Positions 24,056-32,738 of a DNA stretch of 64,000 bases are shown one piece after another. Every line of letters starts with the position of its first letter. Positions within the stretch are counted from its first letter, which is position 1. A model generated the notes under the pieces. It was not told the origin of the DNA, did not search any database, and was given only the letters and a program-made list of their open reading frames with translations. The stretch comes from JAEUIE01 sp046350055. Lineage in GTDB: Bacteria > Planctomycetota > Planctomycetia > Gemmatales > HRBIN36. Where the stretch lies: the NCBI GenBank assembly GCA_046350055.1, contig JAXMBC010000001.1, positions 4,836,001 to 4,900,000 on the forward strand. Reading direction: 5' to 3'. The position numbers were made by a program, and so were the translations under genes.

Positions 24056-25741
24056 TCAATCTTCAATCTTCGATAGATCCAGTTCCTCACCACCGTTCCA
24101 GGTGAACACTGCCTTCCAAGTCGCTTCGTCTCTATCCACTAAGAACGTACGAATGGAGGCGTCGTACATGGCGACCTGCAGGCGCTGGCTGTTCCACATC
24201 GAGAGCAGCTTCGGAAACTTGTCCGCTCCATCGAATTCGATGTCTTCGGGCTGATACCAGAGCACCGGTTTGCCATGCTCGACCATGGCAGCGGTCTGGC
24301 TGGTGCCATCGTTCACCGTCAGTTGCCCCAGTGTGAATCTGGCACCCAACCGCATGGCCGCAGGCTTTTTCGCCCCGGTGGTGCTGTAGAGTAACTGGTA
24401 GTAGGTCTTTTTGCTGGCACCGTCGAGCATTTTGGGATGCTCGAAGATCTTGGGCATGGGGTTCGATTCGAAGATCTTCTTGTTGTGCTCGCTATTCCAG
24501 GGCTCATCGAGCTTCAACTGCCGATAGAGTTGTTCCTGCTCCAGGTAAGGGAGCAGATGCACCCGCCAACTGTGCAGCGGCTTGCCATCCTTCATCGTCA
24601 TCACTTCAGGCATGTGGTTGTAGTCGTTGTGATAGTTGTGCATAGCGATCATGAGTTGTCGCATGTTGCTGCCGCTCCGCATCTTGTCCGCCGCCATCCG
24701 GACTTTTTCAATGGCCAGCGTGAGCAACGAGACAAACTCGGTGCTGCTCATGGCATAGGCCAGCTTGACTTCTCTGCCCTGCTGTTCAGGTGTCAGGTTG
24801 TTGAGATGTTTCAGAGAAAACTGAGCGGCGTAGGCCCAGAAGTTATCGAGGTTGCGCGGCACGGGCTTGCCGGTGTGCACCGAATTCAATGTCATCTTTG
24901 CGGTGGAAAAGGCAAACCGCACCGCACCAAGACCTGCCTTAGCCGAGCGTTCATCAGGAAATTGCATCGTGATCTGCATCCGCAGATCTTCTTTCTGCCC
25001 CTTCTCGTACTGCAAAGCCATCCAGGCATGTTCGAGCTTGGTCATGACCTTGAAGGGTGCAGCCATGGGTGGGGCATTTTTCATGCCTTCCTCTGCCTGT
25101 TCGCGAAGGTTCTCGGGAAACTGAAAGGCAGCATAGAAGACATTCTTCCGCTCACGCAGTTGTTCGACAGCAGCCTGCCAGTGCTTCGGCGTCCTGCTAA
25201 CTTTCGAGGTCAGATAGGATGGTGGCGCTTCATTCTTGTAGTCTGCTGCGGTTTTATGAATGATCTGCGGATAGTAGATCGCCTGCTGATCGCTGATTCT
25301 CAAGATGGCCTTTCCCTTCGCGAAGGTAAATTCGAACGGCCCATAGGGAAAGGTCTCCTGCTCATCACCCAGCGAAGCACGGAACTTGCCATAGTCAATT
25401 TTCTTAGTGGTGATCACCAGAATAGAAGGAAACGGCGGCAGCACTCTGCCCTGCTCTTCTTCAGGGTTCTCCATGAAGATACTGACAGACTCGAAATCCT
25501 TGACCGCCAGGCCAAACGTCTTTTGCGATTCCTGCTCCATGGCAGCAATGCCACCGGGCGTTTCCGCAAGGATTTGCTGAACCGCAGGCATACTGACCAG
25601 TTCCTGTACCCGGTAATGGGCAAGGAACATGGTTTTGCTATGCAGGTAACGAACGTATGCTTCCGGCTCCTGTGCTGGAGGAGCCGAGAACATGAAATGC
25701 AGGGAGCAAAGTAGTATCGGGAGCATGCTGTGGAGTTCCAT
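24056..25741 (-). CDS. DUF1559-type protein, exported
   Basis: A protein of about 561 residues with an N-terminal hydrophobic export signal (LPILLCSLHFMFSAP). The C-terminal third contains the DUF1559 fingerprints RQLMIAMHNYHNDYNHMPEV, WRVHLLPYLEQEQLYRQLKLDEPWNSEHNKK, and the late MYDASIRTF stretch. In most planctomycete DUF1559 proteins a pilin-like N-terminus precedes this; here it is replaced by a ~330-residue helical region, suggesting a different assembly role. The function of DUF1559 proteins is unproven. The start may also be 25726. Confidence 0.8.
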   Translation of the reverse strand: MELHSMLPILLCSLHFMFSAPPAQEPEAYVRYLHSKTMFLAHYRVQELVSMPAVQQILAETPGGIAAMEQESQKTFGLAVKDFESVSIFMENPEEEQGRVLPPFPSILVITTKKIDYGKFRASLGDEQETFPYGPFEFTFAKGKAILRISDQQAIYYPQIIHKTAADYKNEAPPSYLTSKVSRTPKHWQAAVEQLRERKNVFYAAFQFPENLREQAEEGMKNAPPMAAPFKVMTKLEHAWMALQYEKGQKEDLRMQITMQFPDERSAKAGLGAVRFAFSTAKMTLNSVHTGKPVPRNLDNFWAYAAQFSLKHLNNLTPEQQGREVKLAYAMSSTEFVSLLTLAIEKVRMAADKMRSGSNMRQLMIAMHNYHNDYNHMPEVMTMKDGKPLHSWRVHLLPYLEQEQLYRQLKLDEPWNSEHNKKIFESNPMPKIFEHPKMLDGASKKTYYQLLYSTTGAKKPAAMRLGARFTLGQLTVNDGTSQTAAMVEHGKPVLWYQPEDIEFDGADKFPKLLSMWNSQRLQVAMYDASIRTFLVDRDEATWKAVFTWNGGEELDLSKIED

Positions 25742-25812
25742 CGAAGGATGATCCACAAGTAACATGGGGTACAGATGACGTCAAGGATTAAGGCTCAGGC
25801 ATAGCCACACTA

Positions 25813-26067
25813 CTAGTTAGCCTGTTGTTGTTGCCTTGCACGATACTCTGTCACCAGTCGGTCCTGCCTGGCCCCGATCTTGTAACCCAGGTAGCCTAGA
25901 ACAAGCGAGAGTCCCCAGGCAATCAGTGAGAAAGGCGGAATGATCAACAGTGCTATCGGCGGGAAGACAATTATCGCTCCATGCGATGGACCTTGGTTCA
26001 TGTTGAACAATAGCACCAGGCTCGGAATCGCCAGAAAGCCGATGGCCGAGAACAGGAAACTGCACAT
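25813..26067 (-). CDS. Small membrane protein of unknown function
   Basis: An 84-residue protein with two membrane segments (FLFSAIGFLAIPSLVLLFN and IVFPPIALLIIPPFSLIAWG…LGYLGYKIG) and a short positively charged C-tail (ARQDRLVTEYRARQQQQ). ATG 26067 has AGAGG seven bases upstream. No family is recognised. Confidence 0.6.
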   Translation of the reverse strand: MCSFLFSAIGFLAIPSLVLLFNMNQGPSHGAIIVFPPIALLIIPPFSLIAWGLSLVLGYLGYKIGARQDRLVTEYRARQQQQAN

Positions 26068-26136
26068 GTCACACCTCTCTCGCGTACTATGGGTTGATAC
26101 CTCCAAAGCGACGCTGAGCAGGCTATATAACGCACG

Positions 26137-26601
26137 CTAATATGACTTCTTCTGCACCTTACGATGAGTTTCGTTGACCTGCATGAGGGCAACCGAGCCG
26201 TAGTAGGTGTGGTACTCAGCTACCATTTCGCCCTCTTTGATCACCGGGTCGGTCTCAGTCAATTTCCTGGCTTCGTCGATCGACTTAACTGAAAGAATAA
26301 AGAGACCACGCCAGCCTTCCTTGCCATCAAGCGGACCAGCCAGGGCAAGCTTGCCTTCGTCTGCCAATCGCTTGATGTTGGCCATGTGCCCTTTGAACAT
26401 GTCATCCCGCTCCTTGCCGGCAGCCATCTTCTTCGGCCCCGTCTTGAGAATGACCAGCACATATTGCCGCATGCCATAGTCGTCCGCACCCAGCGAAGCA
26501 GCAAGTTTGGCATCATATTCCGCCGGAGGTTGCGACGGAAAAGCATGACTGGAACAGAGCAGCGAACACAATGCAAGGGTGAGGAGGACTGTCAATCGCA
26601 T
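26137..26601 (-). CDS. Exported YCII-related protein
   Basis: A protein of about 154 residues with a signal peptide (RLTVLLTLALCSLLCSSHAFP) and a YCII-type domain (MRQYVLVILKTGP, FKGHMANIKRLADEGKLALAGPLDG, LFILSVKSIDEARKLTETDPVIKEGE). YCII proteins are small ferredoxin-like folds, cytosolic in most cases; an exported copy is uncommon. ATG 26601 is preceded by GGAG. It lies 36 bases after the GNAT gene on the same strand. Confidence 0.8.
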   Translation of the reverse strand: MRLTVLLTLALCSLLCSSHAFPSQPPAEYDAKLAASLGADDYGMRQYVLVILKTGPKKMAAGKERDDMFKGHMANIKRLADEGKLALAGPLDGKEGWRGLFILSVKSIDEARKLTETDPVIKEGEMVAEYHTYYGSVALMQVNETHRKVQKKSY

Positions 26602-26689
26602 GGGAAGGCTCCAAAGGGTGTGTTGGATCGTACGGTACAAATGCTCGAAACAAGATGTCGAAGCTCGTTGAACGTTCTCACTCACCCAT

Positions 26690-27157
26690 TCAACGGTCCA
26701 GCTTCATCACGACCTCTTCTACCCCATCGCTCGCCGTGGAGGACCGTGTCTCGTCACTGGAGATGGTGAACCCGCATTTCTCCAGTACCCGGATCGAAGC
26801 AATGTTGTGGATGGCCACATGAGCAAAGAGCGGCCGCGTGCTGACGATCTGCAGAAACTCCGCCAGGGCCCGCGAGGCGATTTTCCTGCCCCAGAAGTTC
26901 TTGCCAATCCAGAAGGCCACCAGCCGTCGACCGTCCTGCTGCCAGCTCGATATGTACCCAGCTACCTGCCCATCAAAGATAATGGACTTGAGCGTGAGTG
27001 CATCATCCGCCATCATCTTTGCCCAGTGGGCCATGAATGCGTCACGATCCCGGGACGGAAATGCAGCCATACGAATGGCATCAGCATCAGTCTGCTGTTC
27101 ATAAAGAACAGACAGGTCACCAGCAATCACATCGCGCAACAGGATCTCGTCTGCCAT
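26690..27157 (-). CDS. GNAT family N-acetyltransferase
   Basis: A 155-residue single-domain acetyltransferase. GKNFWGRKIASRALAEFL is the Q/RxxGxG-type acetyl-CoA loop (the second Gly is missing, FWGRKIAS), and NIASIRVLEKCGF is the usual C-terminal block. The substrate is unknown. The start at 27157 leaves a normal GNAT N-terminus (MADEILLRDVIAGD); the longer frame adds non-family residues. It is probably in the same transcript as the YCII-like gene. Confidence 0.82.
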   Translation of the reverse strand: MADEILLRDVIAGDLSVLYEQQTDADAIRMAAFPSRDRDAFMAHWAKMMADDALTLKSIIFDGQVAGYISSWQQDGRRLVAFWIGKNFWGRKIASRALAEFLQIVSTRPLFAHVAIHNIASIRVLEKCGFTISSDETRSSTASDGVEEVVMKLDR

Positions 27158-27394
27158 CGGTGTTCTTTCGTTGAGGCACTTACACCGGATACTAACAGAT
27201 GACAGGGAAAACAACAGGGTAAATGACTGGATACCACCTGACTGCTTCAGACTGACAAAGGCGTTGCTCTTGCAGATTCGCGGGTTCATGTGTTATAGCC
27301 TCGGCAGCGTCTCACCGATTCTTGTGAATCGGCAATGACCGACGTTAAGACATGTATTCCTTGATGGACTCTCACAGCATGGGAGCGGGCTGAA

Positions 27395-28048
27395 ATGCAA
27401 CACAGATGGCCAGCCAGGCCGTACAGGATATTGCTGGCAGGCATGGGCTTGTTGATCACTATCGCCCTGCTGCTTCTGACTTCGTTTCCATCACCCCTGC
27501 CGAAGATACTGGAAGGCACGCTCTATCTCTTCTGCTTCATGCTGATGTCATGCAGTCAGCAGCTTCGCTCACTCTTTGTTGCAATACCCAAACGGCAGCA
27601 ATGGCTGTTGATGGGCCTGGTTGGAATCCTTGTCATTGCTCAATTGCATGAGCGACCTCGTCAGACTTTTCCCTTTCTTCCCTGGAACATGTACCACGGC
27701 CGGTTCCCGGATCCGCCTCAATATCTGGAATACATAGGCGTCTGTCAGGACGGTCGTGAAGTAGTCATCCCGGTGGGCCAGGTGTTTACATCCCAGCATC
27801 GTACCGTTCTCTGGCGACTGCAATCGCTCCGGAACCAGATGGAAGCCGAAATAGATCAGGCCAAACGCCAAGATCATGCTGACCAGTTTCACAGGTTGCT
27901 GCAGGCTATCGTCGCCCGGTTCCGCGAACAGCATCCTGATGCTGATGTAACCCGCATCCGGGTCATCCGTTGCACCATGCCACGCCCTGCGCCTGGCCTG
28001 GAACTGGACGTCACCCGTCACACGCTCGGGGAATATCCCGTTTCGTAG
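27395..28048 (+). CDS. Membrane protein, partner of the HTTM-like gene
   Basis: A 217-residue protein with three N-terminal membrane segments (ILLAGMGLLITIALLLLTSF; LEGTLYLFCFMLMSCSQ; WLLMGLVGILVIAQ) and a soluble tail that ends in a DVTRIRVIRC strand block. WNMYHGRFPDPPQYLEYIGVCQDG resembles proteins found next to HTTM genes. It ends 13 bases before the next gene, so the two are one transcript. Function unknown. Confidence 0.7.
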   Translation: MQHRWPARPYRILLAGMGLLITIALLLLTSFPSPLPKILEGTLYLFCFMLMSCSQQLRSLFVAIPKRQQWLLMGLVGILVIAQLHERPRQTFPFLPWNMYHGRFPDPPQYLEYIGVCQDGREVVIPVGQVFTSQHRTVLWRLQSLRNQMEAEIDQAKRQDHADQFHRLLQAIVARFREQHPDADVTRIRVIRCTMPRPAPGLELDVTRHTLGEYPVS

Positions 28049-28061
28049 AAATGATGAACCG

Positions 28062-28955
28062 ATGCTGCACGACAGAGCAAACGCATACAGTCTGGGCATG
28101 GTGCGAGTCTGGGTCTTCGGCCTGGCTGCGGTTTCTCGCCTCTTCACTCCGGTGCACGACGTGTGCCTGGTGCCCGATTACCAGGCTAGCGGCATCATGC
28201 GATTGCTGGGAGCCACTTACTGGGCTCCGGTGATCACACCCGAATTCGCCTATGGCATTCAGGCACTGACCATGGGACTCCTCTTGCTGGTAGCTGCTGG
28301 CGTTGGCCCCTATCGCCTCCTGGCACCGCTGGCCTGCCTGGCCCTGACAATTGCAGAAGGACTGGTGCGGGGCACCGGCGTTCCGACACATGCTAACATC
28401 ATCCTCATCCTGAGCACGTATGTTCTGGCCCTGTTTCCAGCAGCCGACGCCTGGACGCTGAATGGCAAGCGTGGACGCAAGCAGGTAAACCCCGCCATCT
28501 ACCAGGCCGCACTGGTCTCGCTGAGTCTGATGTTTTGTGCCACCTACGTTTTTGTCGCAGCCCGACGGTTCTCCGCAAGCGGCATTGCCATCTACCTCGA
28601 TGACTCGATCCTCTGTGCCACCGTTCAGCGGGACGCCGAGCTGGGTGCATCAGGCGGCCTGGGGAAATGGTGTTGCGAATCAATCATAGGAGGATGGGCC
28701 TTGCGGATTGGTTTTCCCGTGGTGACTCTCTTTGAGTTATTGACACCCCTGTGTCTCTTCTCGAAAGGGTTCCGATGGATGTGGATGGCGGTCATGATAC
28801 CCTTCCACATCGGTGCCGGACTGATCATGGGGATCTGGTTCAGCTACCACTTCGCCCTGATCCCGATACTGATCGCCGGATTCGATCCGTTTCGTGGTTT
28901 GACTGAGCAAGTCAAGATCGTACCGGGCGAGGATGAAATACGTCTGGCCGCGTGA
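28062..28955 (+). CDS. HTTM-like (vitamin-K-dependent carboxylase-related) membrane protein
   Basis: A 297-residue protein with six or seven membrane helices (LALTIAEGLVRGTGVPTHANIILILSTYVLALFPAADAWTL is one conserved helical hairpin). The GVPTHANIILILSTYVLALFPA and FHIGAGLIMGIWFSYHFALIPIL regions resemble HTTM-domain proteins, which are related to gamma-carboxylase membrane domains. No carboxylase soluble domain is attached, so activity is not implied. It is paired with the preceding membrane gene. Confidence 0.65.
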   Translation: MLHDRANAYSLGMVRVWVFGLAAVSRLFTPVHDVCLVPDYQASGIMRLLGATYWAPVITPEFAYGIQALTMGLLLLVAAGVGPYRLLAPLACLALTIAEGLVRGTGVPTHANIILILSTYVLALFPAADAWTLNGKRGRKQVNPAIYQAALVSLSLMFCATYVFVAARRFSASGIAIYLDDSILCATVQRDAELGASGGLGKWCCESIIGGWALRIGFPVVTLFELLTPLCLFSKGFRWMWMAVMIPFHIGAGLIMGIWFSYHFALIPILIAGFDPFRGLTEQVKIVPGEDEIRLAA

Positions 28956-29030
28956 GTGCAGCGGAAGCTCACCATGGATTGCAAGGATGGCTATAGTTTC
29001 ACGCCACCCCACCTGGCTGCAGCTCTACAA

Positions 29031-29990
29031 TCATATCGGCAAAGGCATTTCTTGCAGTTTGTTGCGTCTGCGACGGATGTGCCAGATGCATCCTGTCCCT
29101 CCCAGAGCAGTCACGCCGATCATGGCCCAGGTGCCCGGTTCGGGTACACTGGCGAAGGAATCGTAATTGACGCCACTGGTCAGGTCGCCTGGGCCCGCAA
29201 AGAGGGGATCGGTGGAGATGACGCTGAGGGCACCGCTCGTTTGATTGACGATACCGTACTCCTGCGTGGACGCACGATAGCCATAAAGCACGGTGCGCGT
29301 GGAATCGAACGTGATGCCGTTGTAAAGTGCCGTGGTAGTCACATCGAGTTCTGTCGGCAGACCTGCCACGGTCCCGAACCGCCAGAGGTGATTCACTCCT
29401 GCCACGGTACCGGTCATCCAGAGCTTATCGGTGGAGGAGAAATCCAAGTCGCCTCCTGTGACTGCATCGGGTGCTGATGCACCATTGAGATTGCCGAACA
29501 GGGTGCTGGAAGTCAGGTTGCCGATACCATTCTGATTGAGCAGATAGGTCCGGTCAGAAGTGGCTTCGAGGATGTAGTAGCCACCATCGGAGGGGCGATA
29601 GCCTCCCTGCGGCACGGAAATGTTGCCGCTGCCAATGGTGGGATTGCCAATGAAGCTGAGCCGGGAAGTGACATTCACGCTGCTACCAGGGACCAGCGGC
29701 TGGCCGGCCATATCGATGGCGTACCAGGGGAGCGGCGAACCGGATGCGAGGTTGGTAAAGACGAGCCTGAGCCGAGCCGGGTCCCAGATCGCAGCACTCA
29801 GTCCACCCGTTGCTCCGAAAAAGCTATTGGTGGAGATATCGAGCGAGCCATTGATCGAAGGAGTGTTGATATCGAACCAGATGATTTGCGAGTTGGCGCC
29901 GACCCGAAAGACGACTTCAGTTGGCGTTTGTGCATTGAGCGTCGTGCTGAACAGAAACACGCCAACCCAGGCAAAGAGCATGTACCTCAT
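29031..29990 (-). CDS. Secreted PEP-CTERM protein
   Basis: A 319-residue exported protein with signal sequence (FAWVGVFLFSTTLNA) and a PEP-CTERM tail: SVPEPGTWAMIGVTALGGTG followed by CIWHIRRRRNK. The central part is a repetitive beta-propeller-like region rich in Gly, Ser and Asn (IIWFDINTPSINGSLDISTN and similar). There is no enzymatic motif. ATG 29990 is preceded by GAGG nine bases upstream. Confidence 0.9.
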   Translation of the reverse strand: MRYMLFAWVGVFLFSTTLNAQTPTEVVFRVGANSQIIWFDINTPSINGSLDISTNSFFGATGGLSAAIWDPARLRLVFTNLASGSPLPWYAIDMAGQPLVPGSSVNVTSRLSFIGNPTIGSGNISVPQGGYRPSDGGYYILEATSDRTYLLNQNGIGNLTSSTLFGNLNGASAPDAVTGGDLDFSSTDKLWMTGTVAGVNHLWRFGTVAGLPTELDVTTTALYNGITFDSTRTVLYGYRASTQEYGIVNQTSGALSVISTDPLFAGPGDLTSGVNYDSFASVPEPGTWAMIGVTALGGTGCIWHIRRRRNKLQEMPLPI

Positions 29991-30128
29991 GGGAACCTCA
30001 GGAAAGTGCAGAAAAAGAACAACATCTGCCTGAGTGTAATGGGCGTGCCCGTCGCTTGCCAAAGAAAAGATCGTTGCGTTGGATCTGCGTGCAGCACGGC
30101 AGACTGATCCATCATCCGGGAGGCTTGC

Positions 30129-30286
30129 AATGTGGCGAGAAGGTGTAAAGAGGCTGCATGTCTACAGGGTCGAGCATGAGTACATCTGCGATCCTGCCAC
30201 GGAAATCGAATTCAACTATTCCGTTGGGAGTGGGCGGTGATTGTACGCCTCAGCACGGCAATCTCATCAATCTCTCGGGCACCTGG
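30129..30286 (-). repeat. Dispersed degenerate repeat, copy A
   Basis: One of three diverged copies (30129-30286, 30716-30907, 31432-31594). Shared blocks are GTAAAGAGG[C/T]TGCATGTCT, AGGGTCG around a hairpin, and CAGCACGGCAATCTCATCAA. Read on the minus strand the last block gives the peptide AREIDEIAVLRR and the first gives DMQPLY. Copy A ends its open frame early. It fills the non-coding stretch 30063-30373 between the PEP-CTERM gene and the small Trp-rich gene. Confidence 0.75.
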
Positions 30287-30373
30287 CGGCGTTGTCTTTT
30301 CTTGGTCCACCCGGTTGTCACAAAAGCAATATCCATCGATAGGGGGTAACAGCAGAACCCAAGGAGCCTGATC

Positions 30374-30538
30374 ATGGAAATGTTACTGCGGGAAATGTGC
30401 CAGGTGATGTTTAGCTGGTGGTGGTATGTGGAAGATGGACAGACCAAAACTGCCAACGCTGCGGACACCTACGTCTTGCCGGTGTTGGTTGCCATTTCCC
30501 TTTGCTGCCTGATGGCGCTGTTGGCGTGGAAGTGGTGA
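30374..30538 (+). CDS. Small Trp-rich membrane peptide
   Basis: A 54-residue open frame with AAGGAG seven bases before the ATG. The N-terminal half is Met/Trp-rich (MLLREMCQVMFSWWWYVEDG) and a single membrane segment ends the chain (VLPVLVAISLCCLMALLAWKW). It lies between two repeat copies. The ribosome site and codon use favour a real gene; the function is unknown. Confidence 0.5.
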   Translation: MEMLLREMCQVMFSWWWYVEDGQTKTANAADTYVLPVLVAISLCCLMALLAWKW

Positions 30539-30550
30539 ATGCAAGGAAAC

Positions 30551-30679
30551 TTGATGTGGCACTGCTTTAGGTACTCCTCAAGCAGTGCAGGCAGAGTCTT
30601 TGCACGCTCCAGCACTGCTTAGCGAATACGCGAAGCAGTGCCACAGGTAGTCGGCACTTCAAAGCAGTGCCACCCGGCC
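30551..30679. repeat. REP-like element, copy 1 (two hairpins)
   Basis: This 129-base element has a nearly identical twin at 32739-32868. It carries two successive hairpins with the same 9-bp stem GCACTGCTT/AAGCAGTGC (loops TAGGTACTCCTC and AGCGAATACGCG), and then a half repeat CAAAGCAGTGCCACCCGGCC. The outermost ends are GTGGCACTGCTT and AAGCAGTGCCAC. It is probably a REP/BIME-like repeat that recurs in the genome. Much of 30539-31051 is this element plus repeat copy B. Confidence 0.8.
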
Positions 30680-30715
30680 AAGTGTTGATGCAGGATGAAG
30701 ATGGCGTGCAACGGA

Positions 30716-30907
30716 AATGTGGCGCGATGGCGTAAAGAGGTTGCATGTCTGCAGGGTCGAACATGAGTACATGTGCGACCCTGCCACGGCTATCGTATTT
30801 GGAAATGATCCGGGCACATGGCTAGCGGCGATTGCACGTCCAGCACGGCTGAGATGAGTACATCACATCCGTGGCACGACAAACTCATCAATCTCCCGGG
30901 CACCCGG
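30716..30907 (-). repeat. Dispersed degenerate repeat, copy B
   Basis: The best preserved copy for the hairpin block: AGGGTCGAACATG and CATGTGCGACCCT form a stem near 30754-30784. It has an extra ~27-base insertion between its two last blocks compared with copies A and C, and in-frame stops. Copies differ most at their edges. Confidence 0.75.
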
Positions 30908-31051
30908 ACGTTCAGTGCCACAAGAATATGTAGATTGATCTCGCTCATGCCACCCAGCCTGCCTCATTTTTTTTGGTGCTATGCAAGTGTTGATCAGGTA
31001 ATATCATCCATTACGCAAAAGGGATTGCATTATCAGTCACTGAGGTGTTCT

Positions 31052-31405
31052 ATGAAACTCGTATGCGGCAAATGTAATTCTGAGAACATCGATAAGCATG
31101 GCGAGAAATCGAAACTGGATGGCAAGCAAGGCTATCGTTGCATGGCCTGCGAATGCATCATGGGGCCGATTCGAAACCGCGTGGTGTTGATTTTCCTAAT
31201 GGTGGTGGCTCTTGGGTTGACGGCTTTTGGACTTGTGTGGGCAGTACTCCTGATCAATTCGATGATGAAGCATTCGGTTGAGTTAGCAGGAAGCTGGATT
31301 CAGGGAGCCTTCTGGACCTGCGTCTTCCTGGGGGTCGGCTCCATCACGTTTTGGGCATTGCTTAAAGCATACCGGCAGATTACGCCGAAGCGAATAGCAG
31401 ATTGA
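31052..31405 (+). CDS. Small zinc-ribbon membrane protein
   Basis: A 117-residue protein with an N-terminal zinc ribbon (LVCGKCNSENIDKHGEKSK…YRCMACE, residues 3-~35) and two membrane segments (VVLIFLMVVALGLTAFGLVWAVLLIN; FWTCVFLGVGSITFWALL). GAGGTG lies five bases before the ATG. It belongs to the zinc-ribbon membrane protein style seen elsewhere in the window, without recognised function. It is flanked by repeats B and C. Confidence 0.65.
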   Translation: MKLVCGKCNSENIDKHGEKSKLDGKQGYRCMACECIMGPIRNRVVLIFLMVVALGLTAFGLVWAVLLINSMMKHSVELAGSWIQGAFWTCVFLGVGSITFWALLKAYRQITPKRIAD

Positions 31406-31431
31406 TTCGAACACCATCGAGGGATGACTTT

Positions 31432-31594
31432 GTAAAGTTCTTGCATGCTAACAGGATCATCCGAAGTACCGGGTAACCCTGGCACAGCGATTGATGTTAG
31501 TTATGAATGATCCGGGCACTTGGCTATTCCGTTGTAAGTTGGCGGCGATTGCACGTCTCAGCACGGCAATCTCATCAATCTCCCGGGCACCCGG
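31432..31594 (-). repeat. Dispersed degenerate repeat, copy C
   Basis: The third copy, also within the 30-32 kb repeat cluster. It keeps the GAREIDEIAVLRRAIAANLQ-type coding peptide on the minus strand over 20 codons, and a second reading frame retains PVSMQELYKV. It ends 16 bases before the stop of the next minus-strand gene. Confidence 0.75.
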
Positions 31595-31610
31595 CCGGCA
31601 AGAGTAATAT

Positions 31611-32573
31611 TTATGGCTCAAAGTCGTCCAATCGACTTTTTCCAATATGACGAAGATCCACTATCCGTTGTTTTGGTGCATCGAACAACAACTCATTCTC
31701 TCGCGTTTCAATTTGGCGATCACTGAATGATACAAATGTACGGGCCGACTTGTTACTAAGACTTTCGCTGTAGACGAGCACATCCGAATAGGGAAGTAGT
31801 TTCCAAACGTTATTGCCGTTCTCACATTGGAAACCAATCAGGGGTCTTTGATCAATGAGCTTAATATTTGAGTTGCGAAAATCGACGAGTGCTTTCCAAA
31901 ATGCCGATTGTTGTTGATAGCCAGCTTTCCAAGTGCTGAGGGGTGTTACCTCTTTCATTTGGGAGAACATCTGCGTTAATGCCTCGGATCGACTCCAATG
32001 TTCTTTCTCATACGTCCAGGCACATAAGTACCCATAACTGCGTTTTTTAAGAATATTCCAAAGTGATTCCTCCTCTTGCGTCATCGGCTTGGGTTCGTTG
32101 CCTTTTGGGTCTTGCTCGATGTTCAATTCGCTCAATCCAAGGATGTCATCACGTTTTTCGCCCGACTTCATTTTCCTATATATCCTGAGAGATTGGAGTG
32201 CATGACGTTCGATCAAAGCAAACGTCGGGCAAAACTGTAGCAGATCATTCTCATTGGCGTGTGGAAGCCAGATCACCATTGCATATTGGTCGTTCAGTAT
32301 TTTAACACAAGTACGATGCGAGGATTTCCACCTCGTGTTCCATCCTTGTCCCTCATTCCATTGCTGGTAGTTTTCCTCAGTCCAGGTGAACCTTATGCGG
32401 TAGGGTTTGCCATTGATTTCGAAAGTCGCCGAAAGCGCTGGATACCGAGGTGGTGCAAGTGGAATGTCGGGTTTGTTCAACCAGGCATTAAGGAAAATCA
32501 GCAACCAAGGCAAGCAAGACAATACTGACAGCATCAATATGACCAACCCGATTTTTTTTATGAGACTCTTCAT
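31611..32573 (-). CDS. Membrane-anchored protein of unknown function
   Basis: A protein of about 320 residues with one N-terminal membrane segment (LIKKIGLVILMLSVLSCLPWLLIFLNAW) and an extracytoplasmic or cytoplasmic mixed domain with no recognised motif (PYRIRFTWTEENYQQWNEG and VYSESLSNKSARTFVSFSDRQ are notable stretches). It is clearly more AT-rich than its neighbours, suggesting horizontal acquisition. ATG 32573 is chosen because the longer frame enters the hairpin region. Confidence 0.65.
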   Translation of the reverse strand: MKSLIKKIGLVILMLSVLSCLPWLLIFLNAWLNKPDIPLAPPRYPALSATFEINGKPYRIRFTWTEENYQQWNEGQGWNTRWKSSHRTCVKILNDQYAMVIWLPHANENDLLQFCPTFALIERHALQSLRIYRKMKSGEKRDDILGLSELNIEQDPKGNEPKPMTQEEESLWNILKKRSYGYLCAWTYEKEHWSRSEALTQMFSQMKEVTPLSTWKAGYQQQSAFWKALVDFRNSNIKLIDQRPLIGFQCENGNNVWKLLPYSDVLVYSESLSNKSARTFVSFSDRQIETRENELLFDAPKQRIVDLRHIGKSRLDDFEP

Positions 32574-32659
32574 GCCTATTTTCTCCCTCCTAACATGATA
32601 CAGCTTTTCTGTTTTAGATTGGATAACAAGGGGGCACAACGGAATATGACCAAAAACAG

Positions 32660-32695
32660 CGCTGCCCCGTTCCAATCACTTGGAACGGGGCAGCG
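32660..32695 (-). terminator. Strong hairpin (16 bp) within a duplicated 16S-type trailer
   Basis: CGCTGCCCCGTTCCAA (32660-32675) faces TTGGAACGGGGCAGCG (32680-32695), a perfect 16-bp stem with a 4-base loop. On the minus strand it is followed by TGTTTTTGG, a terminator-like T-run. It ends the transcript of the DUF2442 and 89-residue membrane protein genes. Confidence 0.7.
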
Positions 32696-32738
32696 TGTTA
32701 TATCAATAAGGCGAGAGAGAAGTACAAGAGGTACTGTG
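32696..32738 (-). repeat. Duplicate of the 16S 3' trailer
   Basis: The segment containing ATCAATAAGGCGAGAGAG and ACAAGAGGTACTGTG matches 33881-33920 downstream of the real 16S gene at most positions. In both places the hairpin terminator lies directly after it (minus strand), but the two hairpins have different sequences. No 16S gene now precedes this copy, only a 45-bp relic. Confidence 0.7.

Noticed and set aside
24437..25714. 425-residue plus-strand frame
   Set aside because: Antisense of the DUF1559-type gene; no domain and no ribosome site.
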